Assembly (NCBI RefSeq): GCF_016125575.1
Contig: NZ_WGLM01000001.1
Coordinates: forward strand, 62,001-126,000
Direction: 5' to 3'
Length of the DNA: 64,000 nucleotides
Source: Limimaricola sp.
GTDB lineage: Bacteria > Pseudomonadota > Alphaproteobacteria > Rhodobacterales > Rhodobacteraceae
Of the stretch, positions 17,229 to 24,565 are shown in pieces; position 1 is the stretch's first letter, and each line of letters begins with the position of its first letter. The notes beneath the pieces are model-generated. The model made no database searches. It was not told where the DNA came from and was given only the letters and a program-made list of their open reading frames with translations. The position numbers and the translations under genes are program-made.

Positions 17229-18653
17229 ATGATGCTTCAACATGCCATCGAGGAAGATCAGCAGCAGGCATCCGCAAAGCGAACTGAGACCGGGAAAGCA
17301 GAACTTTACACGATGGTCGATCTCTTCGCGGGCTGCGGCGGCCTTTCACTAGGCTTTGAAGAGGCCAAGTTCACACCTGTTTTCGTGAACGAGCTACACC
17401 AAGATGCGATGGAGACGTACCTTCAGAACCGTCACTACGAACTCGGCGGTATGCCGTTCGCGGAGAACGGAGCTCTTCACTGTAACGATGCGCAAGACCT
17501 GCAAGGCAAACGCCTCGACGCGCTCGTATCAGACCTAGCGAACATTCCGGAGGCGAATTTCATTCCCTCTGAAACAGGAAACCAAGGTGCAGGGGGCGGC
17601 AGCACTCTTGACGTGCTGACCGGTGGCCCGCCCTGCCAAGGTTATTCTGGGATTGGAATCCGGCGCTCCTACTCCGTTGATCGGAAGGACATCCCGTCAA
17701 ACCATCTTTTCGGGCGCATGGCCCAAGTCATACGCCGCTTGAGACCCCGGATCTTCTTGTTCGAAAACGTGCGCGGCCTGTTGAACGCCAAGTGGACCAA
17801 GACTGGCTGCGAGTTCATTTTCCCGGACGTGAAGGCAGAGTTTCGAAAAATCCCAGGCTACGAGGTCAGGTGGTCCTTGATCTACGCTAAGGATTACGGT
17901 GTGCCGCAGAACCGCCCGCGCGTCCTTCTCGTGGGCATCCGCAAGGATATCCTGGAGGCGTGCCCTTCGCTCGACCCGAGCGCCGATCCCGAGGACGCCA
18001 TCGCGTGCGGGTTCCTCCCGAAGGGCAAGATCGGCACCTTCCCGGACCTTGTCGATCTCTTGGGAGATCTGGTGGACCCGGCCGTGGCGGATATCCTGCG
18101 GTCCGATGATTTTGTGCCGGGTGCGTTCGAAACGAAGTCCTATCCGAAAGCAGCACGGACGGCGATCCAGAAGCACTTGCGCCGCCCCGCGCCCTGGAAT
18201 CCCGGCGGGCGGACTAGGCTGACCGAGCAGGAATACAGCAAGCACAAGCGCGAGGTGGTCGAGAAGTTCGACTACATGCTCGCCAACAACGGCGAAATCC
18301 CGGAGCACTTCCAGACCCGGAAGTTCTCCCAGAGGGTGCTCAAGGCACGGTGGGGCAACGGCGAGCCCAACATGACGGCAACTTCGCTTCCCGACGACTA
18401 CGTTCACTATTCGCAGCCCCGCATCTTAACTGTGCGGGAGTGGGCGAGGCTCCAGCTCTTCCCCGACTGGTACCAATTCGCTGGCAAGCGAACCACGGGC
18501 GGCCTGCGGCGCGCCGGGAACCCTCACGCAGGGCTCTTTGAACGGGAGGTGCCAAAATACACGCAGATAGGCAACGCGGTTCCCGTGGGATTGGCCGAGA
18601 AGGTCGGGGAGCACTTCCGGGGGCTCCTGGACGAGGCCCTAGGGAAGAGGTAG
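17229..18653 (+). CDS. DNA (cytosine-5-)-methyltransferase
   Basis: 474-aa C5 methyltransferase of a type II restriction-modification system. Motif I is VDLFAGCGGLSLGFE, motif IV has the catalytic Cys136 in GGPPCQGYSGIG, motif VI FENVRGLL, motif VIII QNRPRVLLVG, motif X YTQIGNAVPVGLAEKVG. The variable target-recognition region lies about residues 250-400. A 25-30-residue N-terminal extension is too short for the HTH regulator of SsoII-type enzymes. It is followed 4 nt later by the endonuclease gene, whose ribosome-binding site lies in its end. Confidence 0.95.
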   Translation: MMLQHAIEEDQQQASAKRTETGKAELYTMVDLFAGCGGLSLGFEEAKFTPVFVNELHQDAMETYLQNRHYELGGMPFAENGALHCNDAQDLQGKRLDALVSDLANIPEANFIPSETGNQGAGGGSTLDVLTGGPPCQGYSGIGIRRSYSVDRKDIPSNHLFGRMAQVIRRLRPRIFLFENVRGLLNAKWTKTGCEFIFPDVKAEFRKIPGYEVRWSLIYAKDYGVPQNRPRVLLVGIRKDILEACPSLDPSADPEDAIACGFLPKGKIGTFPDLVDLLGDLVDPAVADILRSDDFVPGAFETKSYPKAARTAIQKHLRRPAPWNPGGRTRLTEQEYSKHKREVVEKFDYMLANNGEIPEHFQTRKFSQRVLKARWGNGEPNMTATSLPDDYVHYSQPRILTVREWARLQLFPDWYQFAGKRTTGGLRRAGNPHAGLFEREVPKYTQIGNAVPVGLAEKVGEHFRGLLDEALGKR

Positions 18654-18657
18654 CCCG

Positions 18658-19869
18658 GTGCCGCTTCGCCAGCTCACGGATATTGAACGGGAGCGCATGA
18701 AGCGCCTAACGGGCGAGTCCGTGGACATTACCTTGCTACAGCCAACGCGGACGGGGCTTGGTAAGTCCATCATGGACGCTACCGCCCCATTGCGAAACTA
18801 CCTCAAGGAAACGGGGCTCCACGACTTTGACGAGCAGGGCAGGGGCGCGCGGGAAAACGGCGTCAAGCTCGATGCCTACCTGTTGAGCGAAACCGGCGCG
18901 GTGGAGACCAAGGCTTCGCTCTATAAGCCCGAAGCAAAACCCACGAAGGACGGCGATCCGCGCATTTGGATATATGGGCTTCCCGCCTACGCCGAGGCCG
19001 ACGACATGCTTGCTCTCACGGAGCACGAGGGGCGCATCGCGGTGATTAACCTCACCCAGGTGGACGTGGCCCATGTTCTCGATGTTCGGCAGAGTGGCCC
19101 GCTTTGGGACATCATGAAAGAAATCGGGGCCGAGGCGACATCCATTGCCGACGAGCTCTTGGGAAAACTGCGGCTTATCGCGGCCGGTGGCTACGTGCCG
19201 TCGGTCATGGAAACGCGCGCGGACACCGCTATCGGCCGGACACTCGAATCCGCCCTCGGAATCGAGATGAACGCGCGCCGGGAGCCCGATTACAAGGGGA
19301 TCGAGCTCAAGTCTTACCGCCGGAAAAAGAAATCCCAGGAGAACCGCAAACAGCTCTTCGCAAAGGTGCCCAATTGGGAAATCAGCAAGTTCAACAGCAT
19401 GACTGACGTGCTCGATGCGTTTGGCTATTACCGCGATGGCCGCGACCGGCTGAATTGCACCGTGAGCGCAGCCAATATCAACTCGCAGGGGCTAACCTTC
19501 GAGCTCGACGAAAAGGCAGGAATCCTGAACGAGGTTTCGAAGACGACTAACGACGGGGCCTTTGCGTCCTGGTACTTGTCCGAGCTGCGCGAAGCCTTGA
19601 AGGCCAAGCACGCCGAAACATTCTGGGTCGGCGCGAAAGTGCATCCCATCGACGGCCGGGAGCATTTCGAGTTCACGGACGTGATCCATACCCGCAAGCC
19701 TATCGGCAGCCAGTTTGACATCTTGGTCGAGCAAGGCGAGATCACTATGGACCACATGATGAAACGCCTTGATTCAGGGCGCGCCTACGAGCGCGGCCCA
19801 TCCTTCAAGATCGGGGCAGGGTCGCTCGACCTCTTGTTCCCGCCGAGCAAGACTTATGCCCTTGCCTGA
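18658..19869 (+). CDS. MvaI/BcnI-family type II restriction endonuclease
   Basis: 403-aa endonuclease. Around residue 211 the sequence PDYKGIELK places Asp211, Glu216 and Lys218 with the spacing of the MvaI catalytic triad (D-X4-E-X-K), preceded by the family block IGRTLESALGIE. MvaI and BcnI cut CCWGG and CCSGG; the target here is unknown. The first 180 residues are an extra domain (LTLLQPTRT-like, ETKASLYKPE, VINLTQVDV) resembling an EcoRII-type effector domain. GTG start at 18658, with GGGAAGAGG 7 nt upstream. Confidence 0.85.
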   Translation: MPLRQLTDIERERMKRLTGESVDITLLQPTRTGLGKSIMDATAPLRNYLKETGLHDFDEQGRGARENGVKLDAYLLSETGAVETKASLYKPEAKPTKDGDPRIWIYGLPAYAEADDMLALTEHEGRIAVINLTQVDVAHVLDVRQSGPLWDIMKEIGAEATSIADELLGKLRLIAAGGYVPSVMETRADTAIGRTLESALGIEMNARREPDYKGIELKSYRRKKKSQENRKQLFAKVPNWEISKFNSMTDVLDAFGYYRDGRDRLNCTVSAANINSQGLTFELDEKAGILNEVSKTTNDGAFASWYLSELREALKAKHAETFWVGAKVHPIDGREHFEFTDVIHTRKPIGSQFDILVEQGEITMDHMMKRLDSGRAYERGPSFKIGAGSLDLLFPPSKTYALA

Positions 19870-20539
19870 GCCTGATCCCCTCACCAGGGGGGAGAAGGCC
19901 AAGATCACGCGGTTTCGAAAAGACCTTCTCACCTGGTTCGCAGACAAGGGCCGCAACCTGCCTTGGCGCAGGCCGTGTGCGAGCGACTTTGAGCGGATAT
20001 GCGTGGAAGTCCTCCTGCAAAGGACGCGGGCCGAGACCGTTGCAAGGGCCTACCCGGTGTTTTTCGGGCGGTTCACGGGTTGGCCTGATCTCGCGGCCGC
20101 ATCCATCGAGGAGCTGGAAGAACACTTCAAGCCGATTGGCCTATGGAATCGGCGCGCCCGTTCCATGCGGGCGTTAGCAGAGTATGCGGCCGCACGGGGC
20201 GGGCAGTTTCCAAGCGATCCCGTGGAGCTCGCAAAGGCTCCTGCCGTTGGGCAATACGTCCAGAACGCGATCCTGTTGTTCCAGCATGGCGAGGCGAGGC
20301 CACTTCTCGACGTGAACATGGCGCGCGTGATCGAGCGGTTTGTCCGGCCGCGCCGGTTGGCCGACATCCGCCACGATCCATGGCTTCAAGCTGCGGCGCA
20401 TTGGCTCGTGAAGGGCGAGCAGGCCAGGGAGGTGAATTGGGCGGCACTGGACTTCGGTAGCGTGGTTTGTTCCGCGAGAGCACCAGCTTGTGCGAGCTGC
20501 CCGGTTTCTACCCGTTGTCAGTCGAAATCCCTGAACTAG
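19856..20539 (+). CDS. MutY-like HhH-GPD DNA glycosylase linked to the R-M system
   Basis: 227-aa base-excision glycosylase whose ATG lies 14 nt inside the endonuclease gene. Features are the EVLLQRTRAETV helix, the hairpin APAVGQYVQNAI with Tyr134, catalytic Asp152 in LLDVNMARV, and a complete [4Fe-4S] site at Cys205-X6-Cys212-X2-Cys215-X5-Cys221. It lacks the MutY C-terminal 8-oxoG domain. Glycosylases next to C5 methyltransferases (Mig.MthI) remove T from T:G mismatches made by 5-methylcytosine deamination; Tyr instead of Ser in the hairpin fits that role. Confidence 0.85.
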   Translation: MPLPEPDPLTRGEKAKITRFRKDLLTWFADKGRNLPWRRPCASDFERICVEVLLQRTRAETVARAYPVFFGRFTGWPDLAAASIEELEEHFKPIGLWNRRARSMRALAEYAAARGGQFPSDPVELAKAPAVGQYVQNAILLFQHGEARPLLDVNMARVIERFVRPRRLADIRHDPWLQAAAHWLVKGEQAREVNWAALDFGSVVCSARAPACASCPVSTRCQSKSLN

Positions 20540-20733
20540 GGCCAGAACACGCACGATCCGCGCGCCCCAGGCCAGAGCATCGCAGGGTTCTTTTCGTGCA
20601 CGAAGTTGAAAGGCATGCTGCTCGTGGCCCTGCAAAGGGCGAGCGCTTCATCGGCTGAAGTGGCGAGAGCGTAGCCCCACCGGCAGCCAATTCGGTCTTC
20701 GTCTTGGCAGGCTTCGAGTTTCCAAACGCGCAT
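20536..20733 (-). CDS. Small hypothetical protein
   Basis: Possible 65-residue protein, tail to tail with the glycosylase gene and overlapping it by 4 nt at the stop codons. It has three Cys and several Trp (start MRVWKLEACQDEDRIGCRWG, end GARGSCVFWP) and balanced composition, unlike an antisense artefact. No family is recognised and no strong ribosome-binding site is visible. Confidence 0.35.
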   Translation of the reverse strand: MRVWKLEACQDEDRIGCRWGYALATSADEALALCRATSSMPFNFVHEKNPAMLWPGARGSCVFWP

Positions 20734-20780
20734 ACCGAGGCTATGCGGGGAATCTGGTTAAGGAACCGTAAACGCTCATA

Positions 20781-21062
20781 TTAGACGGCCGGTGCCTGCG
20801 GCAATGCCCGCACATCTTCTGGAACCGGCGGTTGTAGGCGCGGTCGCGGCCGACGAAGATCGTGTCGACCGCGGTCTTCATGTTGTCGTAGATGCCCCGC
20901 GTGCAGGTGCCCCCGAAGAAGGCGAAGGCCTTGTCATGCGCGTCGAAGACCATCTCCTGCGTCTCGCGGGGATACCCGCAGCTCACGACAGATCTGCTTG
21001 ATCGACTTCTTGTCCTGAAAATACGCCCGCCGGATCTTCGCTATCGTCTCCACAACCAACAT
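20781..21062 (-). pseudogene. istA transposase fragment
   Basis: The ATG at 21062 begins MLVVETIAKIRRAYF and QDKKSIKQICRELRVSPR, the HTH start of IS21 IstA. Reading frame and sequence then jump to MVFDAHDKAFAFFGG, YDNMKTAVDTIFVGRDRAYN and RRFQKMCGHC, a piece of the DDE catalytic region. The middle is deleted, and homology ends near 20800. Non-functional. Confidence 0.75.
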
Positions 21063-21174
21063 CCCACACTGCGCTCCCCGATGACCTCGGGAGCAACATG
21101 ACTATCAGTGTAAGGGGGTCATTTTTGGGCGCCGATTACCCCGCTACGGGGTCAATTTTGCATGCCGGTTCACA
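20781..21174 (-). mobile_element. IS21-family insertion sequence remnant
   Basis: The left end is recognisable at 21174 (TGTGAACCGGCATGC, then CAAAATTGACCCC and AAAAATGACCCCC, the repeated transposase-binding boxes of IS21 ends). It is followed by the 5' part of istA and a piece of its DDE domain. The right part and istB are gone. Confidence 0.75.
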
Positions 21175-21329
21175 ATTGGACGCTTCCCGCCAGACAACGT
21201 ACGGGCCGAGCTGGCGGGTTTACCGTTGCTTGATCAACTCGCACCGATGCTGTTGATTGCCTCGGGTGCAAATTGGACAACGCGCGGCGGGGCAAAAAAT
21301 GACCTTGGGTTCTTGTTAAAGCAGAGTCT

Positions 21330-21827
21330 TTAGCACTGCGGACCAGAGCTGACGTCGTCATTTCCTGACAGAACCCGACTGCGGATTTCGGCCAGTTTCG
21401 GTGCCAACGCGCGAGCAAAATGCTCTCGGTACTTGCGCCCCTCAGGGCTCTCGCGCCAATATTTGAGGAGTTCTTCATGGCTGTGCCCTCGTGCGCTGGG
21501 CAGACGATGCTCATCGGGGTTTTCGGCGAGGTACGCTGCGATCAACGCATCGTCCCGCCGGATTTGTTCCACCGTATCGAAAACTGCGGGATCAGGCTCC
21601 TCTACTGATCGAGGGTCCGGCAACGGCTCCGGGTCCTTTCCTTCTGATACCAGTATCTGGTTTTTTAGCTTCCTCAGCTTCAGTAAAAGGTCCGCCGATG
21701 AGCGCGGATCTGTTCTAAACGCCCACGTCCGATGTTCTTGTCGTTTCACAGCCTCCAAGTATAAATCTCTTTGGACCGCGACCCGTTTCTTCATCTTTGC
21801 AAGACGAGCCCTCGGGGTTTCAGGCAC
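21330..21827 (-). CDS. Hypothetical charged protein
   Basis: About 165 aa, highly charged, predicted helical. It begins VPETPRARLAKMKKRVAVQ and has a central LRKLKNQILVSEGKDPEPLP, an EEPDPAVFDTVEQIRRDDAL block and RGHSHEELLKYW. No family recognised. The GTG at 21827 lies 7 nt after GGAG in the end of the DUF5681 gene and overlaps it by 8 nt, so the two form a unit. Such pairs occur near phage packaging genes. Confidence 0.55.
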   Translation of the reverse strand: MPETPRARLAKMKKRVAVQRDLYLEAVKRQEHRTWAFRTDPRSSADLLLKLRKLKNQILVSEGKDPEPLPDPRSVEEPDPAVFDTVEQIRRDDALIAAYLAENPDEHRLPSARGHSHEELLKYWRESPEGRKYREHFARALAPKLAEIRSRVLSGNDDVSSGPQC

Positions 21828-22281
21828 CAATCATCTCCATTCTCTTTTGAAGTTCATCGAGTTCTAGGTGAACCTCCTCGGTCTCCATGGCTTTCCTCGC
21901 TGCTTCGACAGTCCGCAGAAGCGCATCCGCCTCGTCCGTTGTGATACGACCTGAGGAAACGAAAATCAGGATCGCATTGACCGCCTTGAGGATGTCCTCT
22001 GGCCCATTGATCTTTGGGATGGTGACCCTCATCGGACGGGATTTGCGGGGCGGCAAGATACGCTCCATGCAAAGCCGGATTGCGGTCAAGTCGCCGGCTT
22101 TCGCGAGTTCGATGGCTTTCTTGGTAATCGCGCCAGCGTCGCCGTCCATAAGCGTCTCGGCCGCCAGTGTCGCCTTACCACGCGCGCCCTTGGGGCGGCC
22201 CTTGGGGTTGCCGCTAGAGCCCTTGGCGAACTGACCCTTCTGGGCCTGTTTCTGGCCAGTTTTTTCAGTCGCCTCAACCAT
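21820..22281 (-). CDS. DUF5681 domain protein
   Basis: 153-aa protein with the DUF5681 signature near the N-terminus (KGQFAKGSSGNPKGRPKGARG), a Lys/Gly/Arg-rich segment often found in phage and island proteins beside terminase-like genes. The rest is helical (TKKAIELAKAGDLTAIRLCMERI) and ends in an acidic helix. Role unknown; DNA binding is likely from the basic segment. It overlaps the 21330-21827 gene. Confidence 0.75.
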   Translation of the reverse strand: MVEATEKTGQKQAQKGQFAKGSSGNPKGRPKGARGKATLAAETLMDGDAGAITKKAIELAKAGDLTAIRLCMERILPPRKSRPMRVTIPKINGPEDILKAVNAILIFVSSGRITTDEADALLRTVEAARKAMETEEVHLELDELQKRMEMIGA

Positions 22282-22474
22282 ATTAGCACCCGACGATAAA
22301 AGGTCACGGGAGCTTACCTAGATCTCTCAAAATGTACAGCATGTTTGCCGGAAGGTAGTGTCTCAATTTGAATTTTCCGCCTGACGTTTTTTGTAGGGGC
22401 CGCGCTTCTTCTGACCTGCCACGGGATTTTTCCTCCACCGTCGATTAGAGTCCGGCCCAACCTGAGGACGGACA

Positions 22475-22741
22475 ATGAAGCGAACGAGATTCACGGACGA
22501 GCAGATCATCGGCATCCTGGCCGAGCACGAGGCGGGCGCAAAGTGTGCGGACCTGTGCCGCAAGCACGGCATGTCGGAAGGCACCTTCTACAACTGGAAG
22601 GCCAGGTTCTGCGGCATGACGGTGTCGGAGGCGAAGCGGCTGAAGGCGCTCGAGGATGAGAACGCGAAGCTGAAGAAGCTGCTGGCCGAGCAGATGCTGG
22701 ATCTCGCCGCGATGAAGGAGCTGGTTTCAAAAAAGTGGTGA
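22475..22741 (+). CDS. IS3-family transposase OrfA
   Basis: 88-aa OrfA with an HTH_8-type helix-turn-helix (RFTDEQIIGILAEHEAGAKC, ADLCRKHGMSEGTFYNWKARF) and a leucine-zipper-like coiled coil (LKALEDENAKLKKLLAEQML). The end carries the A6G slippery run (22729-22735) used for -1 frameshifting to OrfB in this family, and the OrfB frame is indeed -1. OrfB is broken, so the element is defective. Confidence 0.85.
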   Translation: MKRTRFTDEQIIGILAEHEAGAKCADLCRKHGMSEGTFYNWKARFCGMTVSEAKRLKALEDENAKLKKLLAEQMLDLAAMKELVSKKW

Positions 22742-23310
22742 CGCCTGCCGTGAAGCGCGAGGCGGTCGCGCATCTGAAGGCCCTGTTCGGGCTCTCGGAA
22801 CGGCGGGCGTGCAGGATTGCCGGGGCGGATCGCAAGATGGTCCGCTACCAGGCGCAGCGTGCGCCGGACACGGTGCTGCGCGGGCGGTTGCGGGAACTGG
22901 CCAACGAGCGCCGACGGTTCGGCTATCGGCGGCTCTTCGTGCTGCTGCGCCGCGACGGCGAGGCGAACCGCTTTGTGCTGCACATCATGGCCGCAGTCGC
23001 GGAACAAGAGGGCCGCGCAATCTCAGAGCGCACCAAGGCGGCGCTGGCGGCGGCGAAAGCACGTGGAGTTAAGTTGGGCTGGTCTATCCCTGAGCGGGCT
23101 TCTGAGCAGCGTCAGGCGGCTCGGAAGGGCGCAGCGGTGAACAGGGCGCGGGCGCTAGCCCATGCAGAGAACGTCTTGCCAGTGATCGAGCAGATCAGGG
23201 CAGGGGCCGCATCCCTTCGCCAGATCGCGGCGGAGCTGAACACACGGGGGATCAAAACCGCACGGGGTGGTAAATGGCATGCGACCACCGTTCGGAATGT
23301 CCTAGCTTGA
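22735..23310 (+). pseudogene. Chimera of IS3 OrfB start and resolvase C-terminus
   Basis: Open frame of 191 codons from a GTG at 22735. Residues 1 to about 77 are the OrfB N-terminus (LFGLSERRACRIAGADRKMV, RRRFGYRRLFVLLRRDGE). From about 22966 it continues as the C-terminal part of a serine resolvase/invertase (LHIMAAVAEQEGRAISERTK, GVKLG, and a final HTH ITKARGGKWHAT-like segment). The DDE domain of OrfB and the catalytic Ser of the resolvase are both absent, so neither activity is expected. Confidence 0.8.
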
Positions 23311-23348
23311 ATGAAGCCCGCCCAGAGTGGCCACGGGCGGGCTTCTGC

Positions 23349-23430
23349 ATACGGTGTGGGATTCGAACCCACGGAACCCTAAGGTCCTACCGAGTATCAA
23401 TCGGCTGCATTACCACTCTGCCAACCGTCC
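23349..23430 (-). tRNA. Class II tRNA-like gene with GAT anticodon
   Basis: Minus-strand fold: acceptor GGACGGT with ACCGTAT (5 pairs, one G-U, one G-A mismatch), D arm GCAGAGTGGTAATGC, anticodon stem GCCGA/TCGGT with loop TTGATAC (anticodon GAT, Ile), a long variable arm about GGACCTTAGGGTTCC, and T arm GTGGGTTCGAATCCCAC. CCA is not encoded, unlike the chromosomal tRNAs here. A long variable arm belongs to Leu, Ser or Tyr tRNAs, so GAT is unexpected. Could be non-canonical or decaying. Confidence 0.65.
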
Positions 23431-23502
23431 AATGTGCCGTTGCCGACACGGGTATTAGTTCAAATGGGGCAAAAGGTTCCACTTTGCAACCTACTGCCAG
23501 CT

Positions 23503-23611
23503 TGGGCACGGCGGCGGGCCTTGAACCCGCGTCCTCCCTGCCGGTATATGCAAGTGTCACCAAGCACACACGTCGAAAGCAGGGCGCTCTATCCATCTGA
23601 GCTACGCCGCG
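23503..23611 (-). tRNA. tRNA-like gene with enlarged anticodon loop (Arg-type body)
   Basis: Minus-strand fold of 109 nt: acceptor CGCGGCG/CGCCGTG (7 pairs, one G-U), D arm GCTCAGATGGATAGAGC, anticodon stem CCCTG/CAGGG, T arm GCGGGTTCAAGGCCCGC, discriminator C and encoded CCA (23505-23503). The loop between the anticodon strands is 39 nt (23541-23579) instead of 7. It starts CTTTCGA, so the anticodon would be TTC or TCG. All stems are intact. The extra 32 nt are too short for a group I intron. Confidence 0.6.
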
Positions 23612-23617
23612 AAACTC

Positions 23618-24095
23618 CTACTTGTTGTCTACCACCAGTTTGGGCTTCTTGCTCTTGATCCGCGCCTTTTCGGCGGCCTGAGTTTCTGCCTTCTTGGTCA
23701 GTTTCTCTTCTGCAAATGGAGCCACTGCTTTGATAAGGCCGTTGAAGCTGTAAAGGTTTGTCACACTGCCAAACTTTGTTTGTCGCCGTTCTTCGCGCTC
23801 CATAAGCCCCAGTTCCTCCATCGCCTTGATCCGTCTCCGGATCGTGCGAGGGGTCACGCCTCGCCTCGGCAATCGTAGCAACAGAGGGATGAGGCATATT
23901 GTCGGCAAACCACCAGTACTGCACGAGGTGGAGGATAATGTTCATGTCGAGGGGATCGAGGCCAATGGCCGCCTGTTTCTCGATTATGATGTTAGGCAAG
24001 ACGCTCCACCCAGATTCCATGAGCGGTTTCGTCCACTTCTTCTCATTGACGCGAAGCTGCTCCACGTTCTGTTTCTGAGTTGTTAGCTTCGCCAT
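23618..24095 (-). pseudogene. Frameshifted winged-helix protein
   Basis: The ATG at 24095 starts MAKLTTQKQNVEQLRVNEK and reads into a winged-helix domain (LDPLDMNIILHLVQYWW, SVATIAEA). At about 23861 the frame breaks: GCG-A-GGC stands where a full codon is expected, as if two bases were lost. The other frame continues GVTPRTIRRRIKAMEELGL, SVTNLYSFNGLIKAVAPFAE and a Lys-rich tail. Probably an island replication or transcription factor now inactive, unless a sequencing error. Confidence 0.7.
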
Positions 24096-24317
24096 AACCG
24101 TTCGTCCTTGCGCGTCTGTGCACTCGATGTGGCAGGGCAAATAAGCGAAAAAAATACTCTCAGGGGTGTCCCAAGAGACGGTAGCCCCTGTCTAGAAATT
24201 CAGAGGTCGGGCGAACCAAGGGACTGAGGCCGCACGAACGAAGGTTCACCTACCCTTCTGGCAGCTGATAGGCTCCTTCCTTGGACTGCTCGGCCTTCAG
24301 GTAACTATCGGAATTCG

Positions 24318-24366
24318 GTGGGAGGGGAGAGGGGGGCTGGGGGGAGTGGGGTGGGTCAGGGAGGGG
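24318..24366 (+). repeat. G-rich tract with G-quadruplex potential
   Basis: About 49 nt of the plus strand hold at least seven runs of three or more G separated by 1-4 nt (for example GGGAGGGGAGAGGGGGG then CTGGGGGGAGTGGGGTGGG). This meets the G3+N1-7 quadruplex pattern more than once. It sits in a gene-free segment, and the C-rich strand is the template strand for rightward transcription. Confidence 0.7.
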
Positions 24367-24378
24367 CTTGCCCCTCCC
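24359..24378. terminator. Strong GC hairpin next to the G-rich tract
   Basis: GGGAGGGGC (24359-24367), loop TT, GCCCCTCCC (24370-24378): a perfect 9-bp stem, followed on the plus strand by CCTTACTTTTCC. It looks like a terminator for rightward transcription, though no plus-strand gene ends here, so its job is unclear. Confidence 0.45.
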
Positions 24379-24565
24379 CCTTACTTTTCCTGAAAGACTC
24401 GGGCCCAATACCCGCCGCCTCTTCAGGGGCGGACGGGAGTATTTATGTTTCCTTTATTTTTCAGGGATAGACTTTCCTCTATTATGGGGCGTTTTGTCCA
24501 GTTTCCGGGGGCAGAATAGGTGCAGACTACGGGCAAGTCGTCCTATAACCGGGGGCAATATGCCC

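Larger units (their letters stand above)
24096..24565. other. Non-coding island segment
   Basis: No supported gene in 470 nt. The segment has a G-rich tract (24318-24366), a strong hairpin (24359-24378), and AT-rich stretches around 24440-24490. It lies between the broken winged-helix gene and the next minus-strand HTH gene. It might hold a replication origin or regulatory region, but no iterons were found. Confidence 0.5.

Noticed and set aside
22363-22584. Minus-strand frame ending KKRGPYKKRQ
   Set aside because: Overlaps the IS3 OrfA start on the other strand; the basic end looks protein-like but no start or family supports it.
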